Shown here: positions 15,233 to 24,161 of the stretch, one piece after another
Numbering within the stretch: the first letter of the stretch is position 1
Layout: each line of letters starts with the position of its first letter
Source: Ruminococcus sp. UBA1409
Lineage (GTDB): Bacteria; Bacillota; Clostridia; Oscillospirales; Ruminococcaceae
Assembly: GCA_002305045.1 (NCBI GenBank)
Contig: DBPX01000009.1
Coordinates: 1 to 28,215 of the forward strand
Length of the DNA: 28,215 nucleotides
Direction of reading: 5' to 3'
Notes under the pieces: generated by a model
Databases searched by the model: none
What the model was told of the DNA's origin: nothing
Seen by the model: the letters and a program-made list of their open reading frames with translations, nothing else
Program-made: the position numbers and the translations under genes

Positions 15233-16300
15233 ATGATGTTTGATTACGACGCTGTTGTTGTAGGCTCAGGACCGGCAGGCTCCAGCTTTGCAAGGCTGGC
15301 GGCAGACAGGCTAAGGCTTGCTGTGATTGATAAGCAGGGGCTTGCGGGAGTGCGTCCTAAGCCGTGCGGAGGGCTTTTGTCCCCCGATGCGCAGAGGTTT
15401 TTGGCAAGGAGCGGGCTGACGCTTCCTAAGGAGGTTCTGGTCACTCCGCAGATATTTGCGGTAAAGACTATAGACCTCTCGCTGGACTCCCCAAGATACT
15501 ATCAGCGCTCCTATCTGAATATGGACAGGGCGAGGTTTGACGGCTGGCTGCGCTCCCTGATTCCTGACAGCGTGCAAAGGATCCAGGCAAGATGCACCGG
15601 CATAAAACGCAGGGACGGCGGCTTTGAGCTTAGCTTTACAAATAACGGCAGAGCCGACAGCATAACCGCTAAATACCTTATCGGGGCTGACGGCGCCGGC
15701 TCCATCGTGAGAAGGACATTTTTTAAGGAGCAAGGCATAAGGACATATGTCGCAATACAGCGCTGGTACAGGCATGACAGGATAGAGCCGTTTTACTCCT
15801 GCGTTTTCGACAGAAGCAGCTCGGACTGCTGCTCCTGGTCGATATCTAAGGACGGGTATATGCTCTACGGCGGGGCGTTTGGACCCAAGGGCTGCAGGGA
15901 GAGCTTTGAAAGGCAGCTTGAGTCCGCCGGAAAGAGGTGGTTTCGCTTCCTGGAGCAGTGCAGGGAGGAGGCGTGCTTGGTATACAGACCTGCCCGCCTG
16001 TCCGAGATAGTGAGCGGAAGGGACGGCGTAATACTTCTTGGCGAGGCGGGAGGCTTTATAAGCCCCAGCTCGCTGGAGGGAATAAGCTGGGCTATGCGCT
16101 CATCCGAGCTTGCGTCCAGGGCGTTTTCGGAGGCTGACCCGGTCGCAGGCTACCGCCGTCTTGCAGGAGGGCTTAAATTCGAGCTTGGGCTAAAGCTTGC
16201 AAAGTCCGTTTTTATGTACACGCCTTTTCTCAGGCGGATAATTATGGAGTCTAAAATAGGGTCTCTTAAAAATATAAATACAAATGATGAAAGGATATGA
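15233..16300 (+). CDS. FAD-dependent oxidoreductase, geranylgeranyl-reductase-like
   Basis: A 355-residue flavoprotein of the geranylgeranyl reductase / p-hydroxybenzoate hydroxylase-like family. The N-terminal Rossmann motif is VVVGSGPAGSSFA (G11, G13, G16). PKPCGGLLSP (42-51) is the family's cysteine-glycine motif near the flavin, GADGAGSIVRR (151-161) is the second dinucleotide motif, and GEAGGFISPSSLEGI (270-284) is the FAD ribityl-binding region. Relatives reduce isoprenoid double bonds or act on quinone-like or lipid substrates; the substrate here is unknown. It is the first gene after the phe T-box terminator and ends 4 bases before pheS, so it should be cotranscribed with pheS-pheT. 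A start at 15236 is also possible. The ribosome site (AGGGTGG) is close and weak. Confidence 0.88.
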   Translation: MMFDYDAVVVGSGPAGSSFARLAADRLRLAVIDKQGLAGVRPKPCGGLLSPDAQRFLARSGLTLPKEVLVTPQIFAVKTIDLSLDSPRYYQRSYLNMDRARFDGWLRSLIPDSVQRIQARCTGIKRRDGGFELSFTNNGRADSITAKYLIGADGAGSIVRRTFFKEQGIRTYVAIQRWYRHDRIEPFYSCVFDRSSSDCCSWSISKDGYMLYGGAFGPKGCRESFERQLESAGKRWFRFLEQCREEACLVYRPARLSEIVSGRDGVILLGEAGGFISPSSLEGISWAMRSSELASRAFSEADPVAGYRRLAGGLKFELGLKLAKSVFMYTPFLRRIIMESKIGSLKNINTNDERI

Positions 16301-16304
16301 AGGA

Positions 16305-17324
16305 ATGAAGGAGCAGCTTCAAAATATCGAGCTTCGTGCAAAAAAGGAGCTTGAAAGCGTAAAGGACACCGCCGAGCTTGAGAGCCTGAGGGTCAGGTTC
16401 CTGGGCAAAAAGGGAGAGCTTACCGCCATTCTAAAGGGGATGGCAGGGCTTTCTGCGGAGCAAAGGCCTGTGATAGGTCAGATTGCAAACAGGATAAGGG
16501 CGGACATCGAGGACGCCATTTCCAACCGTCTGAAGGAGATAAGCGCACAGCAGGAGGCAAAAAGGCTTGTGAGCGAGCGGCTTGATGTCACGCTGCCCGG
16601 GAAAAAGCCGCAGATAGGAAGGGTACACCCGCTCAATCAGGTGCTCAATGAGATTGAGGAGATTTTTATCGGCATGGGCTTTGACATCGCCGAGGGTCCA
16701 GAGGTTGAGTACGACTATTACAACTTCGAGGCGCTGAATCTCCCTCCCGACCATCCGGCTAGGGACACTCAGGACACCTTCTACATCACAGATAGTATTC
16801 TTCTTAGGACCCAGACCTCGGGAGTCCAGGTCCATGTAATGGAGAAAAAGAAGCCCCCGATAAGAATTATAGCTCCCGGCAGGGTCTACAGGTCGGACGC
16901 TGTGGACGCCACCCATTCCCCGATATTCCACCAGATAGAGGGACTGGTCGTCGACAGGGGGATAACCATGGCCGACCTTGTCGGAACCCTTGATTTGATG
17001 ATGAAAAGGCTCTACGGCGAGGACTGCCGCATTAGGCTAAGACCTCATCACTTCCCGTTCACCGAGCCGTCGGCGGAGGTCGATGTCCTTTGCTTCAACT
17101 GCGGAGGAAAGGGCTGCTCGATGTGCAAAAACGAGGGCTATGTCGAGCTTCTGGGAGCCGGAATGGTCCATCCCAAGGTCCTCAAAAACTGCGGCATCGA
17201 CCCCGAGGAATACTCCGGCTTTGCCTTCGGACTGGGTCTTGAAAGAGTGGTTATGCGCAAATTCGGCATAAACGACATGCGTATGCTTTATGAGAACGAT
17301 ATGCGTTTCCTCGAGCAGTTCTGA
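16305..17324 (+). CDS. pheS: Phenylalanine--tRNA ligase alpha subunit
   Basis: A 339-residue catalytic subunit of the alpha2-beta2 phenylalanyl-tRNA synthetase, of normal length. It has an N-terminal coiled coil (about 1-85) that contacts tRNA and a class II catalytic core. Motifs include EGPEVEYDYYNFEALNL, HPARDTQDTFYI, HQIEGLVVD, FTEPSAEVDV and the class II motif 3 GLGLERVVM. An in-frame ATG at 16284 would overlap the upstream gene by 17 bases. I prefer the ATG at 16305 because AAGGA lies 9 bases upstream and the sequence MKEQLQ then matches the usual PheS start. The CxxCGGKGCSMC-like cysteines near 263-270 are a common PheS feature. Part of the T-box operon. Confidence 0.97.
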   Translation: MKEQLQNIELRAKKELESVKDTAELESLRVRFLGKKGELTAILKGMAGLSAEQRPVIGQIANRIRADIEDAISNRLKEISAQQEAKRLVSERLDVTLPGKKPQIGRVHPLNQVLNEIEEIFIGMGFDIAEGPEVEYDYYNFEALNLPPDHPARDTQDTFYITDSILLRTQTSGVQVHVMEKKKPPIRIIAPGRVYRSDAVDATHSPIFHQIEGLVVDRGITMADLVGTLDLMMKRLYGEDCRIRLRPHHFPFTEPSAEVDVLCFNCGGKGCSMCKNEGYVELLGAGMVHPKVLKNCGIDPEEYSGFAFGLGLERVVMRKFGINDMRMLYENDMRFLEQF

Positions 17325-17345
17325 TTAGGGAAAGGAAGTTAGAAT

Positions 17346-19739
17346 ATGGATTTGTCTATTAAATGGCTTAAAGACTATGTTGATATAGACCTCCCGGCGA
17401 AGGAGCTTTGCTCTAGGCTCACCATGACCGGCTCCAAGGTCGAGGGCTTTTGGCAGGAGGGAGAGGAGATAAGGGGCGTCGTCGTGGGAAGGCTTCTTAA
17501 GGTCGTTCCCCATGAAAACTCCGACCATCTTTTGGTCTGCACTGTCGATGTCGGCGGCGAGGAGCCCTTGCAGATAGTGACGGGAGCGCAGAATGTAAGG
17601 GAGGGCGACCTTGTCCCCGTGGCTCTTGACGGCTCCAGTCTGCCCGGCGGCGTGAGGATAAAGAGCGGAAAGCTAAGAGGAGTTGTGAGCAGCGGCATGC
17701 TCTGCTCCATAGGCGAGCTTGGGCTTACAAAGCACGATTTTCCCTATGCCGATGAAAACGGCATTTTCATCCTGCAGGAGGACTGCGCCCCGGGAGAGGA
17801 CATCCGCCAGGCAATCGGGCTTGACGATACCGTCGTCGAGTTCGAGATAACCTCCAACCGCCCCGACTGCCTGAGCGTAATCGGGCTTGCCAGGGAGACC
17901 TCGGCGAGCTTTGGGCTGCCTCTAAAGGAAAAATCTCCCAGCTATAAAGGAATAGACGGGGACCCATTTGAATATCTTGATGTTAGGATAGATAATCCCG
18001 TGCTGTGCAAGAGGTATATCGGCGGAATCGTAAGGAATGTCAAGATAGCACCCTCCCCGAGGTGGCTTAGGGAGAGGCTCAGGGCGAGCGGAGTCCGTCC
18101 GATAAACAACCTTGTAGACATCACAAACTATGTCATGCTGGAGTACGGGCAGCCGATGCACGCCTTTGACATAAGGCATGTCGGGGGCGGGAAAATCATC
18201 GTAAGAAACGCCGCTCAGGGCGAGAGGATAACAACCCTTGACGGAGTTGAAAGGGAGCTTTCCCCTGAGATGCTTGTAATAGCGGACAGCTCTAAGCCCG
18301 TAGCCGTGGCTGGAGTCATGGGAGGGGAATACTCGGGAATAATGGATGACACCGTAACCGTGGTGTTCGAGTCCGCCTGCTTCGACGGCGCCTCGGTGAG
18401 AAGAACGGCAAGAAAGCTCGGAATGCGTACCGACGCCTCCTCGAGATACGAAAAGGGTCTTGACGCTAAAAACTGCCTCCCAGCAATTCTCAGGGCGTTC
18501 GAGCTTTGCGAGCTTCTTGGCTGCGGCGAGCCGGTAAGAGGTCTTATCGACAGGAACTGCGACACAAGGGAGCAGGTTGTAATACCCTTCGAGCCGGACT
18601 GGATAAACCGCTTCTTAGGCGTTTCGATAGACGAGGAGAGCATGAAAGAATATCTTTCAAGGCTTGGCTTCAGGGTGGAAAGCGGCATGATATACTCGCC
18701 CTCGTTCAGGATGGATATAGAGTCAAAGGCCGACATCGCCGAGGAGATTGCAAGGCTTTACGGCTATGATAAAATCCCCGGAACGATAATAACCGGAGTA
18801 GCAAACGCAAGGCTTACAAAGAAGCAGGAGCTTGAAAGAAAGCTGGAGTCCTGCTGCGTGGCGCTTGGGCTGAATCAGATAAACACCTTCTCATTTATCT
18901 CACCCAGATGCTACGATAAGATAGCCCTGCCCTCGGACAGCCCGCTGAGAAAAAGCGTGGTCATCCTAAACCCCTTAGGAGAGGACACCTCGGTGATGAG
19001 AACCACCGTGCTTCCCTCGATGTGCGAGGTGCTTTCAAGAAACTACAACAACAGAAATCCTCAGGCTGCCCTTTTTGAGCTTGGCACCGAGTATATTCCC
19101 GACGCCGACCCAAGAAAGCTCCCCGCAGAGCCGTCCAGGCTTGCGGTGGGAATGTACGGCAGGGGCTTCGATTTCTACAGCATAAAGGGAGTCTTTGAGG
19201 GGATATTAGAGGCTCTTGGAATAAATGAGTACGAGGTCGAGGCGGCAGCCCCCGACTGCGGACTGGACGAGGTGTACTCTATGCATCCCGGACGGTCGGC
19301 GTGCGTTAAGCTTGACGGCAGACCGATAGCGATATTCGGAGAGCTTCACCCCTTAGTTCTAAACGCCTACGGCATAGGCGCAAGAGCCTACGCCGGAAAG
19401 CTCCTTGTGAGCGAGCTTCTCGAGGTCGAGGTCCCGCAAAAGCAGTACAGACCGCTTCCTAAGTATCCAGCAACCTCCAGGGACATCTCGCTTGTATGCC
19501 GTGAGGAGCTTCCCGTCGCCCGTCTTGAGAGGACGATAAAGGACGCCGTCGGTCAGGTGCTTGAGAAAATAGCCCTCTTTGATGTATACCAGGGCGAGCA
19601 GATAGAAAAGGGGATGAAGTCTGTTTCCTTCTCGCTGACGCTTCGCTCCCACGAAAAGACCCTCACCGACGAGCAGGCGGACGCTGCCATCAAGCGGATA
19701 GTCAAGGCTTTAAAGGAGCTTGGAGCCGAGATAAGGTAG
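17346..19739 (+). CDS. pheT: Phenylalanine--tRNA ligase beta subunit
   Basis: A 797-residue beta subunit of phenylalanyl-tRNA synthetase, typical in length. The order is an N-terminal EMAP-type OB fold (about 40-150; HENSDHLLVCTVDVG, IVTGAQNVREGDLVPVA), the B3/B4 editing domain that removes mischarged Tyr (about 210-380; RPINNLVDITNYVMLEYGQP), the B5 domain (about 400-475), the catalytic-like core, and a C-terminal ferredoxin-fold anticodon-binding domain (about 705-797; KYPATSRDISLV, FSLTLRSHEKTLTDEQ). It starts 21 bases after pheS behind GGAAAGGAAG. No clear terminator follows it; the next 180 bases hold only the ireB promoter and leader. Confidence 0.97.
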   Translation: MDLSIKWLKDYVDIDLPAKELCSRLTMTGSKVEGFWQEGEEIRGVVVGRLLKVVPHENSDHLLVCTVDVGGEEPLQIVTGAQNVREGDLVPVALDGSSLPGGVRIKSGKLRGVVSSGMLCSIGELGLTKHDFPYADENGIFILQEDCAPGEDIRQAIGLDDTVVEFEITSNRPDCLSVIGLARETSASFGLPLKEKSPSYKGIDGDPFEYLDVRIDNPVLCKRYIGGIVRNVKIAPSPRWLRERLRASGVRPINNLVDITNYVMLEYGQPMHAFDIRHVGGGKIIVRNAAQGERITTLDGVERELSPEMLVIADSSKPVAVAGVMGGEYSGIMDDTVTVVFESACFDGASVRRTARKLGMRTDASSRYEKGLDAKNCLPAILRAFELCELLGCGEPVRGLIDRNCDTREQVVIPFEPDWINRFLGVSIDEESMKEYLSRLGFRVESGMIYSPSFRMDIESKADIAEEIARLYGYDKIPGTIITGVANARLTKKQELERKLESCCVALGLNQINTFSFISPRCYDKIALPSDSPLRKSVVILNPLGEDTSVMRTTVLPSMCEVLSRNYNNRNPQAALFELGTEYIPDADPRKLPAEPSRLAVGMYGRGFDFYSIKGVFEGILEALGINEYEVEAAAPDCGLDEVYSMHPGRSACVKLDGRPIAIFGELHPLVLNAYGIGARAYAGKLLVSELLEVEVPQKQYRPLPKYPATSRDISLVCREELPVARLERTIKDAVGQVLEKIALFDVYQGEQIEKGMKSVSFSLTLRSHEKTLTDEQADAAIKRIVKALKELGAEIR

Positions 19740-19819
19740 GATTTAGGGAAGCTTTGGCTTTTGACCCGGCTGCTTTATCCAAAAAAACTAAATATCTTTT
19801 GAAATATCCCATAAACCAC

Positions 19820-19848
19820 TTGCTATTTTTGTCAGGAGGGGTTATAAT
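19820..19848 (+). promoter_or_regulatory. Sigma-A promoter for the ireB-like gene
   Basis: TTGCTA (19820-19825), a 17-base spacer and TATAAT (19843-19848). The leader carries a perfect 8-pair hairpin, GACCGGCG (19858-19865) with CGCCGGTC (19882-19889), loop of 16 bases. Confidence 0.7.
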
Positions 19849-19921
19849 AAAGGGGTAGACCGGCGTGGGTCTTACGGAATCCGCCGGTCAGGACAAAGGA
19901 TAATACGAGGAGTTGACTTAT

Positions 19922-20167
19922 ATGCATGATCAGACAGTGACCTTTTCGGTCAAGCAGGACAAAAAGGATGAGATAAAAAAGACGCTCGGCATTGTGTATG
20001 AGGCGCTTCTTGAAAAGGGCTACAACCCGGTGAATCAGATAGTGGGCTACATCCTGTCGGAGGACCCCACCTATATCACCACCTACAACAACGCAAGAAG
20101 CCTCATAAGGCATATCGACAGGGACGAGCTTTTGCAGGAGATGGTAAAAAGCTATCTCGCTCAGTAG
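19922..20167 (+). CDS. ireB: IreB-family regulatory phosphoprotein (UPF0297)
   Basis: An 81-residue protein matching the IreB/YrzL family, which in Enterococcus is phosphorylated by the Ser/Thr kinase IreK and dampens cephalosporin resistance. Family stretches include [36 protein letters not shown] and [15 protein letters not shown]. An in-frame TTG at 19913 exists, but the ATG at 19922 has GAGGAG 9 bases upstream and gives the usual family length. In most Firmicutes this gene lies upstream of ruvX and a DUF1292 gene, often next to alaS. Here it stands alone between pheT and the leucine operon. The symbol is given by homology. Confidence 0.9.
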   Translation: MHDQTVTFSVKQDKKDEIKKTLGIVYEALLEKGYNPVNQIVGYILSEDPTYITTYNNARSLIRHIDRDELLQEMVKSYLAQ

Positions 20168-20170
20168 CGT

Positions 20171-20253
20171 CGTCCGGTCCTTCCGTTTGCCAAGGGTCTT
20201 TAAACCAAGCGCCGGCTTTGCAAAACTTTTATGCAAAATGCCGGACGGCAAAC
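20171..20253 (+). repeat. Overlapping inverted repeats after ireB
   Basis: CCGGC-TTTGCA (20212-20222) can pair with TGCAAA-AT-GCCGG (20232-20244). A competing longer-range fold is possible: CGTCCGG (20171-20177) with CCGGACG (20241-20247), or GTTTGCC (20185-20191) with GGCAAAC (20247-20253). There is no T-run. It may be a weak terminator or processing site for ireB, or a regulator target just upstream of the leu promoter. Confidence 0.4.
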
Positions 20254-20255
20254 TG

Positions 20256-20284
20256 TTGACAACCACGCCGGCAGATGGTATAAT
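20256..20284 (+). promoter_or_regulatory. Full-consensus sigma-A promoter of the leu-ilv operon
   Basis: TTGACA (20256-20261) and TATAAT (20279-20284) match the consensus completely with the optimal 17-base spacer. Such strength fits an operon controlled mainly downstream by transcription attenuation. Confidence 0.88.
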
Positions 20285-20290
20285 CTATTA

Positions 20291-20607
20291 AAATTAAATA
20301 TCCGACAACAAAAGCTATGACGAAGACTGACGGGAGCATCCCCGCCAAAGAGAGCCTGCGGCTGGTGTGAGCAGGCGGCGGCGTTCCCAGTTCTCTCCCT
20401 TCTGAGCTGACAGCCTGAACCTGTCTATTGACAAGCTGGCATAATTAGGGCTGTCCGTGAGGCTGCGTGAATGCAAAGGGATTGTTTGATCCTGAAGGTG
20501 GTCGGCAGGGCAGAGTGTCCTCACTCGGTCTTAGCCGGCAATTTGAGTGGTACCGCGAGTGATTTTTCACCCGTCTCAAAGCAGCTTCGCTTTGGGACGG
20601 GTTTTTT
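20291..20607 (+). promoter_or_regulatory. T-box leader, leucine-type (CUC specifier)
   Basis: The entry motif ATGACGAAGA lies at 20317-20326. The apical AGAGAG...GGTGTGAGC part of stem I is visible at about 20350-20375, and the specifier strand reads CAGTT-CTC-TCCCTTCTGAGC with CTC (Leu) at 20393-20395. The T-box TGGTACCGCG is canonical (20548-20557). The antiterminator pairs CACTCG (20522-20527) with CGAGTG (20556-20561). A very strong terminator follows. Shifting the specifier by a base would give other codons, but leucine is the reading that fits leuACDB downstream. Confidence 0.92.
20569..20607 (+). terminator. Regulated terminator of the leu T-box
   Basis: ACCCGTCTCAAAGC pairs with GCTTTGGGACGGGT (14 pairs, one G-T) around AGCTTC, followed by TTTTTTC. 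It ends about 55 bases before leuA. Confidence 0.9.
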
Positions 20608-20659
20608 CTTCCTCCCAGGCGGAAATCCTAACTTATTTTTATCAAGGAGACAAGAAGCT

Positions 20660-22324
20660 ATGATGGACGCAAGCAAGTACAAAATCGGTTACTTCCCCGC
20701 ACCGGGAGTGTACAACAAATGGGTGACTAAGGACCATATCGAAAAGCCGCCGGTGTGGTGCTCGGTTGACATGAGAGACGGCAACCAGAGCCTGGTCATC
20801 CCCATGGACCTAGAGGAGAAGCTAAGATTCTACAAGACCCTTTTGGATGTAGGCTTCAAGGAGATAGAGGTCGGCTTCCCGGCGGCAAGCGAGACGGAGT
20901 ACGAGTTTTTGAGGACTCTTATCGACAATAGCATGATACCCGAGGATGTCACCGTGCAGGTGCTCACCCAGTGCCGTGAGCATATCATAAGAAAGACCTT
21001 CGAGGCGTGCAAGGGCGCACCCTCCGCAATAATCCACTTCTACAACTCGGTGAGCGCCGTACAGCGTGAGCAGGTGTTCAGAAAGTCCAAGGAGGAGATC
21101 AAAAAAATAGCGGTAGACGGCGCAAAGCTTGTCAAGCAGCTTGCCGGCGAGTATGAGGGCAATTTCAGGTTTGAATACTCCCCCGAGAGCTTTACCGGCA
21201 CCGAGCCGGAGTACGCTCTTGAGGTCTGCAACGCAGTTTTAGATGTCTTAGAGCCGTCCGAGAGCAACAATGTAATCATCAATCTTCCCGTCACCGTTGA
21301 GATGAGCCTTCCCCATGTTTACGCCTCACAGGTGGAGTACATGAGCGAGAATCTAAAGTACAGGGAGTTTGTAACCCTCTCGCTTCACCCCCACAACGAC
21401 AGGGGAACGGGCGTCGCCGATACCGAGCTTGCGCTCCTTGCCGGAGCCGACAGGGTGGAGGGCACCCTCTTCGGAAACGGCGAGAGAACAGGAAATGTCG
21501 ACATCGTGACACTCGCCATGAATATGTACTCCCACGGCGTGGACCCGGGGCTTGACCTCTCGGATATGCCCGCTCTCGTGGAAATATACGAAAAATGCAC
21601 AAGGATGCATGTCTACGAGCGCTCCCCCTATGCCGGCGCACTGGTCTTTGCGGCGTTCTCTGGAAGCCATCAGGACGCTATCGCCAAGGGCATGAAGTTC
21701 AGGGAGGAGAACGGGATGAAGCAGTGGAATGTCCCCTACATCCCGATAGACCCCAAGGACATCAACCGCACCTACGACGCCGATGTGATAAGGGTCAACT
21801 CCCAGAGCGGAAAGGGCGGAATCGGATATCTGCTCGAGCAGAACTACGGCTATGTCCTCCCGGCAGGCATGAGGGAGAATTTGAGCTATCTTTGCAAGTC
21901 GGTATCCGACCATGAGCACAGGGAGCTGAAGGTTTCGGACATCTACAGCATCTTCAAGACAAACTACTTCATGCAAAATAAGCCTCTTTCCATCTGCGAC
22001 ATGCACTTCTTCAGAAGAAACGGCGAGATAGAGACCGAGGTCACCTTTATTGAGGAGGGCAAAAAGACGACCCTCAGGGCGCCCGGAAACGGAACTCTGG
22101 ACGCTGTCAGCAACGCCCTCAAGGCGTATACTGGAAAGAGCTACGAGCTTTTGGTCTACACCGAGCACAGCATGCAGGGGGACGGCTCTAAGAGCGTCGC
22201 CTGTGCGTATATAGGGCTTCTGGACGGCGAGGGCAGGATGAGCTGGGGAGCCGGAACTCACACCGACATCATCCACGCCAGCGCAGACGCACTCCTGACA
22301 GCCTTCCTAAAGATGCAGGCTTAG
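20660..22324 (+). CDS. leuA: 2-isopropylmalate synthase
   Basis: A 554-residue LeuA of the long type: it condenses acetyl-CoA with 2-ketoisovalerate, the first committed step of leucine synthesis. The TIM-barrel active site shows R39-D40 in DMRDGNQSLV and the metal-binding histidines H243 and H245 in SLHPHNDRGTGVAD. GNGERTGNVD follows. The C-terminal part (about 430-554, with DGSKSVACAYIGL) is the leucine-binding allosteric dimer domain, so feedback inhibition by leucine is likely. The frame is open from 20471, but that stretch overlaps the T-box terminator. The ATG at 20660 has AAGGAGA 9 bases upstream; a second ATG at 20663 is also possible. It is the first gene of the leu-ilv operon. Confidence 0.97.
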   Translation: MMDASKYKIGYFPAPGVYNKWVTKDHIEKPPVWCSVDMRDGNQSLVIPMDLEEKLRFYKTLLDVGFKEIEVGFPAASETEYEFLRTLIDNSMIPEDVTVQVLTQCREHIIRKTFEACKGAPSAIIHFYNSVSAVQREQVFRKSKEEIKKIAVDGAKLVKQLAGEYEGNFRFEYSPESFTGTEPEYALEVCNAVLDVLEPSESNNVIINLPVTVEMSLPHVYASQVEYMSENLKYREFVTLSLHPHNDRGTGVADTELALLAGADRVEGTLFGNGERTGNVDIVTLAMNMYSHGVDPGLDLSDMPALVEIYEKCTRMHVYERSPYAGALVFAAFSGSHQDAIAKGMKFREENGMKQWNVPYIPIDPKDINRTYDADVIRVNSQSGKGGIGYLLEQNYGYVLPAGMRENLSYLCKSVSDHEHRELKVSDIYSIFKTNYFMQNKPLSICDMHFFRRNGEIETEVTFIEEGKKTTLRAPGNGTLDAVSNALKAYTGKSYELLVYTEHSMQGDGSKSVACAYIGLLDGEGRMSWGAGTHTDIIHASADALLTAFLKMQA

Positions 22325-22366
22325 CCTAATACGGCTGCAATTTCAGCAAACGAAAGGAGAATTGAC

Positions 22367-23629
22367 ATGGGAATGACTATGACTCAGAAGATACTGGCAA
22401 AGCACGCAGGACTCGATTCCGTCAAGCCGGGTCAGCTCATAAACGCCAGGCTGGATATCGTTCTGGGAAACGACATCACCACCCCCGTGGCTATAAACGA
22501 GTTTAAAAAGAGCGGCTTCACAAGGGTGTTTGACAGAGATAGAATTGCAATAGTTTTGGACCACTTTGTCCCCAACAAGGACATCAAGGCGGCTCAGCAG
22601 TCCAAGGAGTGCAGGGATTTCGCAGGCTGTCACGGCGTCAGCCACTTCTACGATGTAGGAAAAATGGGAATCGAGCACGCTCTGCTGCCTGAGCAGGGAG
22701 TCGTCACGGCGGGCGACTGCATAATCGGGGCGGACAGTCACACCTGCACCTACGGAGCGCTGGGAGCCTTCTCCACCGGCGTCGGAAGCACCGACATGGC
22801 AGCCGGAATGGCTACGGGAATGGCGTGGTTCAAGGTCCCGCCGGCAATCCGCTTCGAGCTTAAGGGAAGCCTTCCCAAGGACTGCAGCGGCAAGGATCTC
22901 ATACTTTACATCATCGGCAAGATAGGCGTGGACGGCGCTCTTTACAAGAGCATGGAGTTCACCGGCGAGGGGGTTAAGAGCCTCTCTATGGACTCAAGGC
23001 TGACCGTCTGCAACATGGCTATAGAGGCGGGAGCAAAGAACGGCATCTTCCCGGTGGACGATATCACCCTTGAGTACATGAAGGGCCGCTGCGAGAGGGA
23101 GCCTGTCATCTTCGAGGCGGACCCCGACGCAGAGTACGAAAAGAGCTACGAAATAGACCTTTCCAGCCTCGTTCCCACAGTTAGCTGTCCCCATCTTCCA
23201 GAGAACACAAGACCTGCCCATGAGCTTGGCGACATCAAGATAGACCAGGTCGTCATAGGAAGCTGCACAAACGGCAGGATGGAGGACATGGAGACCGCCT
23301 ACAGGATACTTAACGGCAAAAGGGTTAAGGACGGCGTCCGCTGTATTATCATACCGGCTACCATGGAGATAATGAAGGAGTGCGCAGACAGGGGCTACAT
23401 CTCGGCGTTTATCGAGGCGGGAGCTGTTGTCTCCACCCCGACCTGCGGACCCTGTCTCGGCGGATATATGGGTATTCTTGCCAAGGGCGAGAGGTGCATA
23501 GCCACCACCAACCGCAACTTTGTCGGCAGGATGGGTCATGTCGAGAGCGAGGTATACCTTGCCTCCCCGGCGACCGCCGCCGCAAGCGCACTTACAGGCT
23601 ATATAACCCGGTACAGCTGCGGGGAATAA
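22367..23629 (+). CDS. leuC: 3-isopropylmalate dehydratase large subunit
   Basis: A 420-residue aconitase-family subunit that, with LeuD, isomerises 2- to 3-isopropylmalate. The [4Fe-4S] cluster ligands are C300 in [11 protein letters not shown] and C360/C363 in [11 protein letters not shown]. The substrate loop [18 protein letters not shown] is intact. The length is that of the shorter LeuC type found in many Clostridia and archaea, not the roughly 465-residue E. coli type. AAAGGAGA precedes the start. It lies 42 bases after leuA and 37 before leuD. Confidence 0.97.
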   Translation: MGMTMTQKILAKHAGLDSVKPGQLINARLDIVLGNDITTPVAINEFKKSGFTRVFDRDRIAIVLDHFVPNKDIKAAQQSKECRDFAGCHGVSHFYDVGKMGIEHALLPEQGVVTAGDCIIGADSHTCTYGALGAFSTGVGSTDMAAGMATGMAWFKVPPAIRFELKGSLPKDCSGKDLILYIIGKIGVDGALYKSMEFTGEGVKSLSMDSRLTVCNMAIEAGAKNGIFPVDDITLEYMKGRCEREPVIFEADPDAEYEKSYEIDLSSLVPTVSCPHLPENTRPAHELGDIKIDQVVIGSCTNGRMEDMETAYRILNGKRVKDGVRCIIIPATMEIMKECADRGYISAFIEAGAVVSTPTCGPCLGGYMGILAKGERCIATTNRNFVGRMGHVESEVYLASPATAAASALTGYITRYSCGE

Positions 23630-23666
23630 CTAAATACTACTAGGAAAGGACGGCTCACGAGCGGCT

Positions 23667-24161
23667 ATGAACACTCAGGGAACAGTTTTTAAATACGGGG
23701 ACAATGTCGACACCGATGTAATCATCCCCGCAAGATATCTTAACACCTCGAACGCAGCAGAGCTTGCCGCTCACTGCATGGAGGATATAGACGACGAGTT
23801 TGTAAAAAAGGTCAAGCCGGGGGACATTATGGTTGCCGGCTGGAACTTCGGCTGCGGCTCCTCAAGGGAGCATGCGCCTCTTGTAATCAAGACCTGCGGC
23901 ACAGGCTGCGTAATAGCTAAGAGCTTTGCAAGAATTTTTTACAGAAACGCAATAAACATCGGTCTGCCGATTCTTGAATGCCCACAGGCGTGCGACGCCA
24001 TCGAGGCGGGGGACAGCGTCGAGGTCGATTTCGACTCAGGCGAGATAAGGGACCTTACCATCGGCAGGGTGTTCAGGTCTGAGCCGTTCCCGCCCTTTAT
24101 CCAAAGGATAATCAAGGCGGGAGGTCTTTTAAACTCGATAAAAGAGGTGAGCGGGGAATGA
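23667..24161 (+). CDS. leuD: 3-isopropylmalate dehydratase small subunit
   Basis: A 164-residue swivelling subunit of isopropylmalate isomerase, the short type that pairs with the short LeuC. The signature [13 protein letters not shown] near the start and the substrate loop [12 protein letters not shown] (60-71) are intact. Its stop overlaps the leuB start by four bases (ATGA), indicating translational coupling. The ribosome site before the ATG is not a strong AGGAGG; GGAAAGGACGG lies slightly far upstream. Confidence 0.96.
   Translation: MNTQGTVFKYGDNVDTDVIIPARYLNTSNAAELAAHCMEDIDDEFVKKVKPGDIMVAGWNFGCGSSREHAPLVIKTCGTGCVIAKSFARIFYRNAINIGLPILECPQACDAIEAGDSVEVDFDSGEIRDLTIGRVFRSEPFPPFIQRIIKAGGLLNSIKEVSGE

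Noticed and set aside
20471..20659. 63-codon upstream extension of leuA
   Set aside because: It translates the T-box antiterminator and terminator; the ATG at 20660 has the correct ribosome site.
21353..22276. Long open frame antisense to leuA
   Set aside because: Composition is that of a reverse complement of a real gene, and leuA is certain on the other strand.
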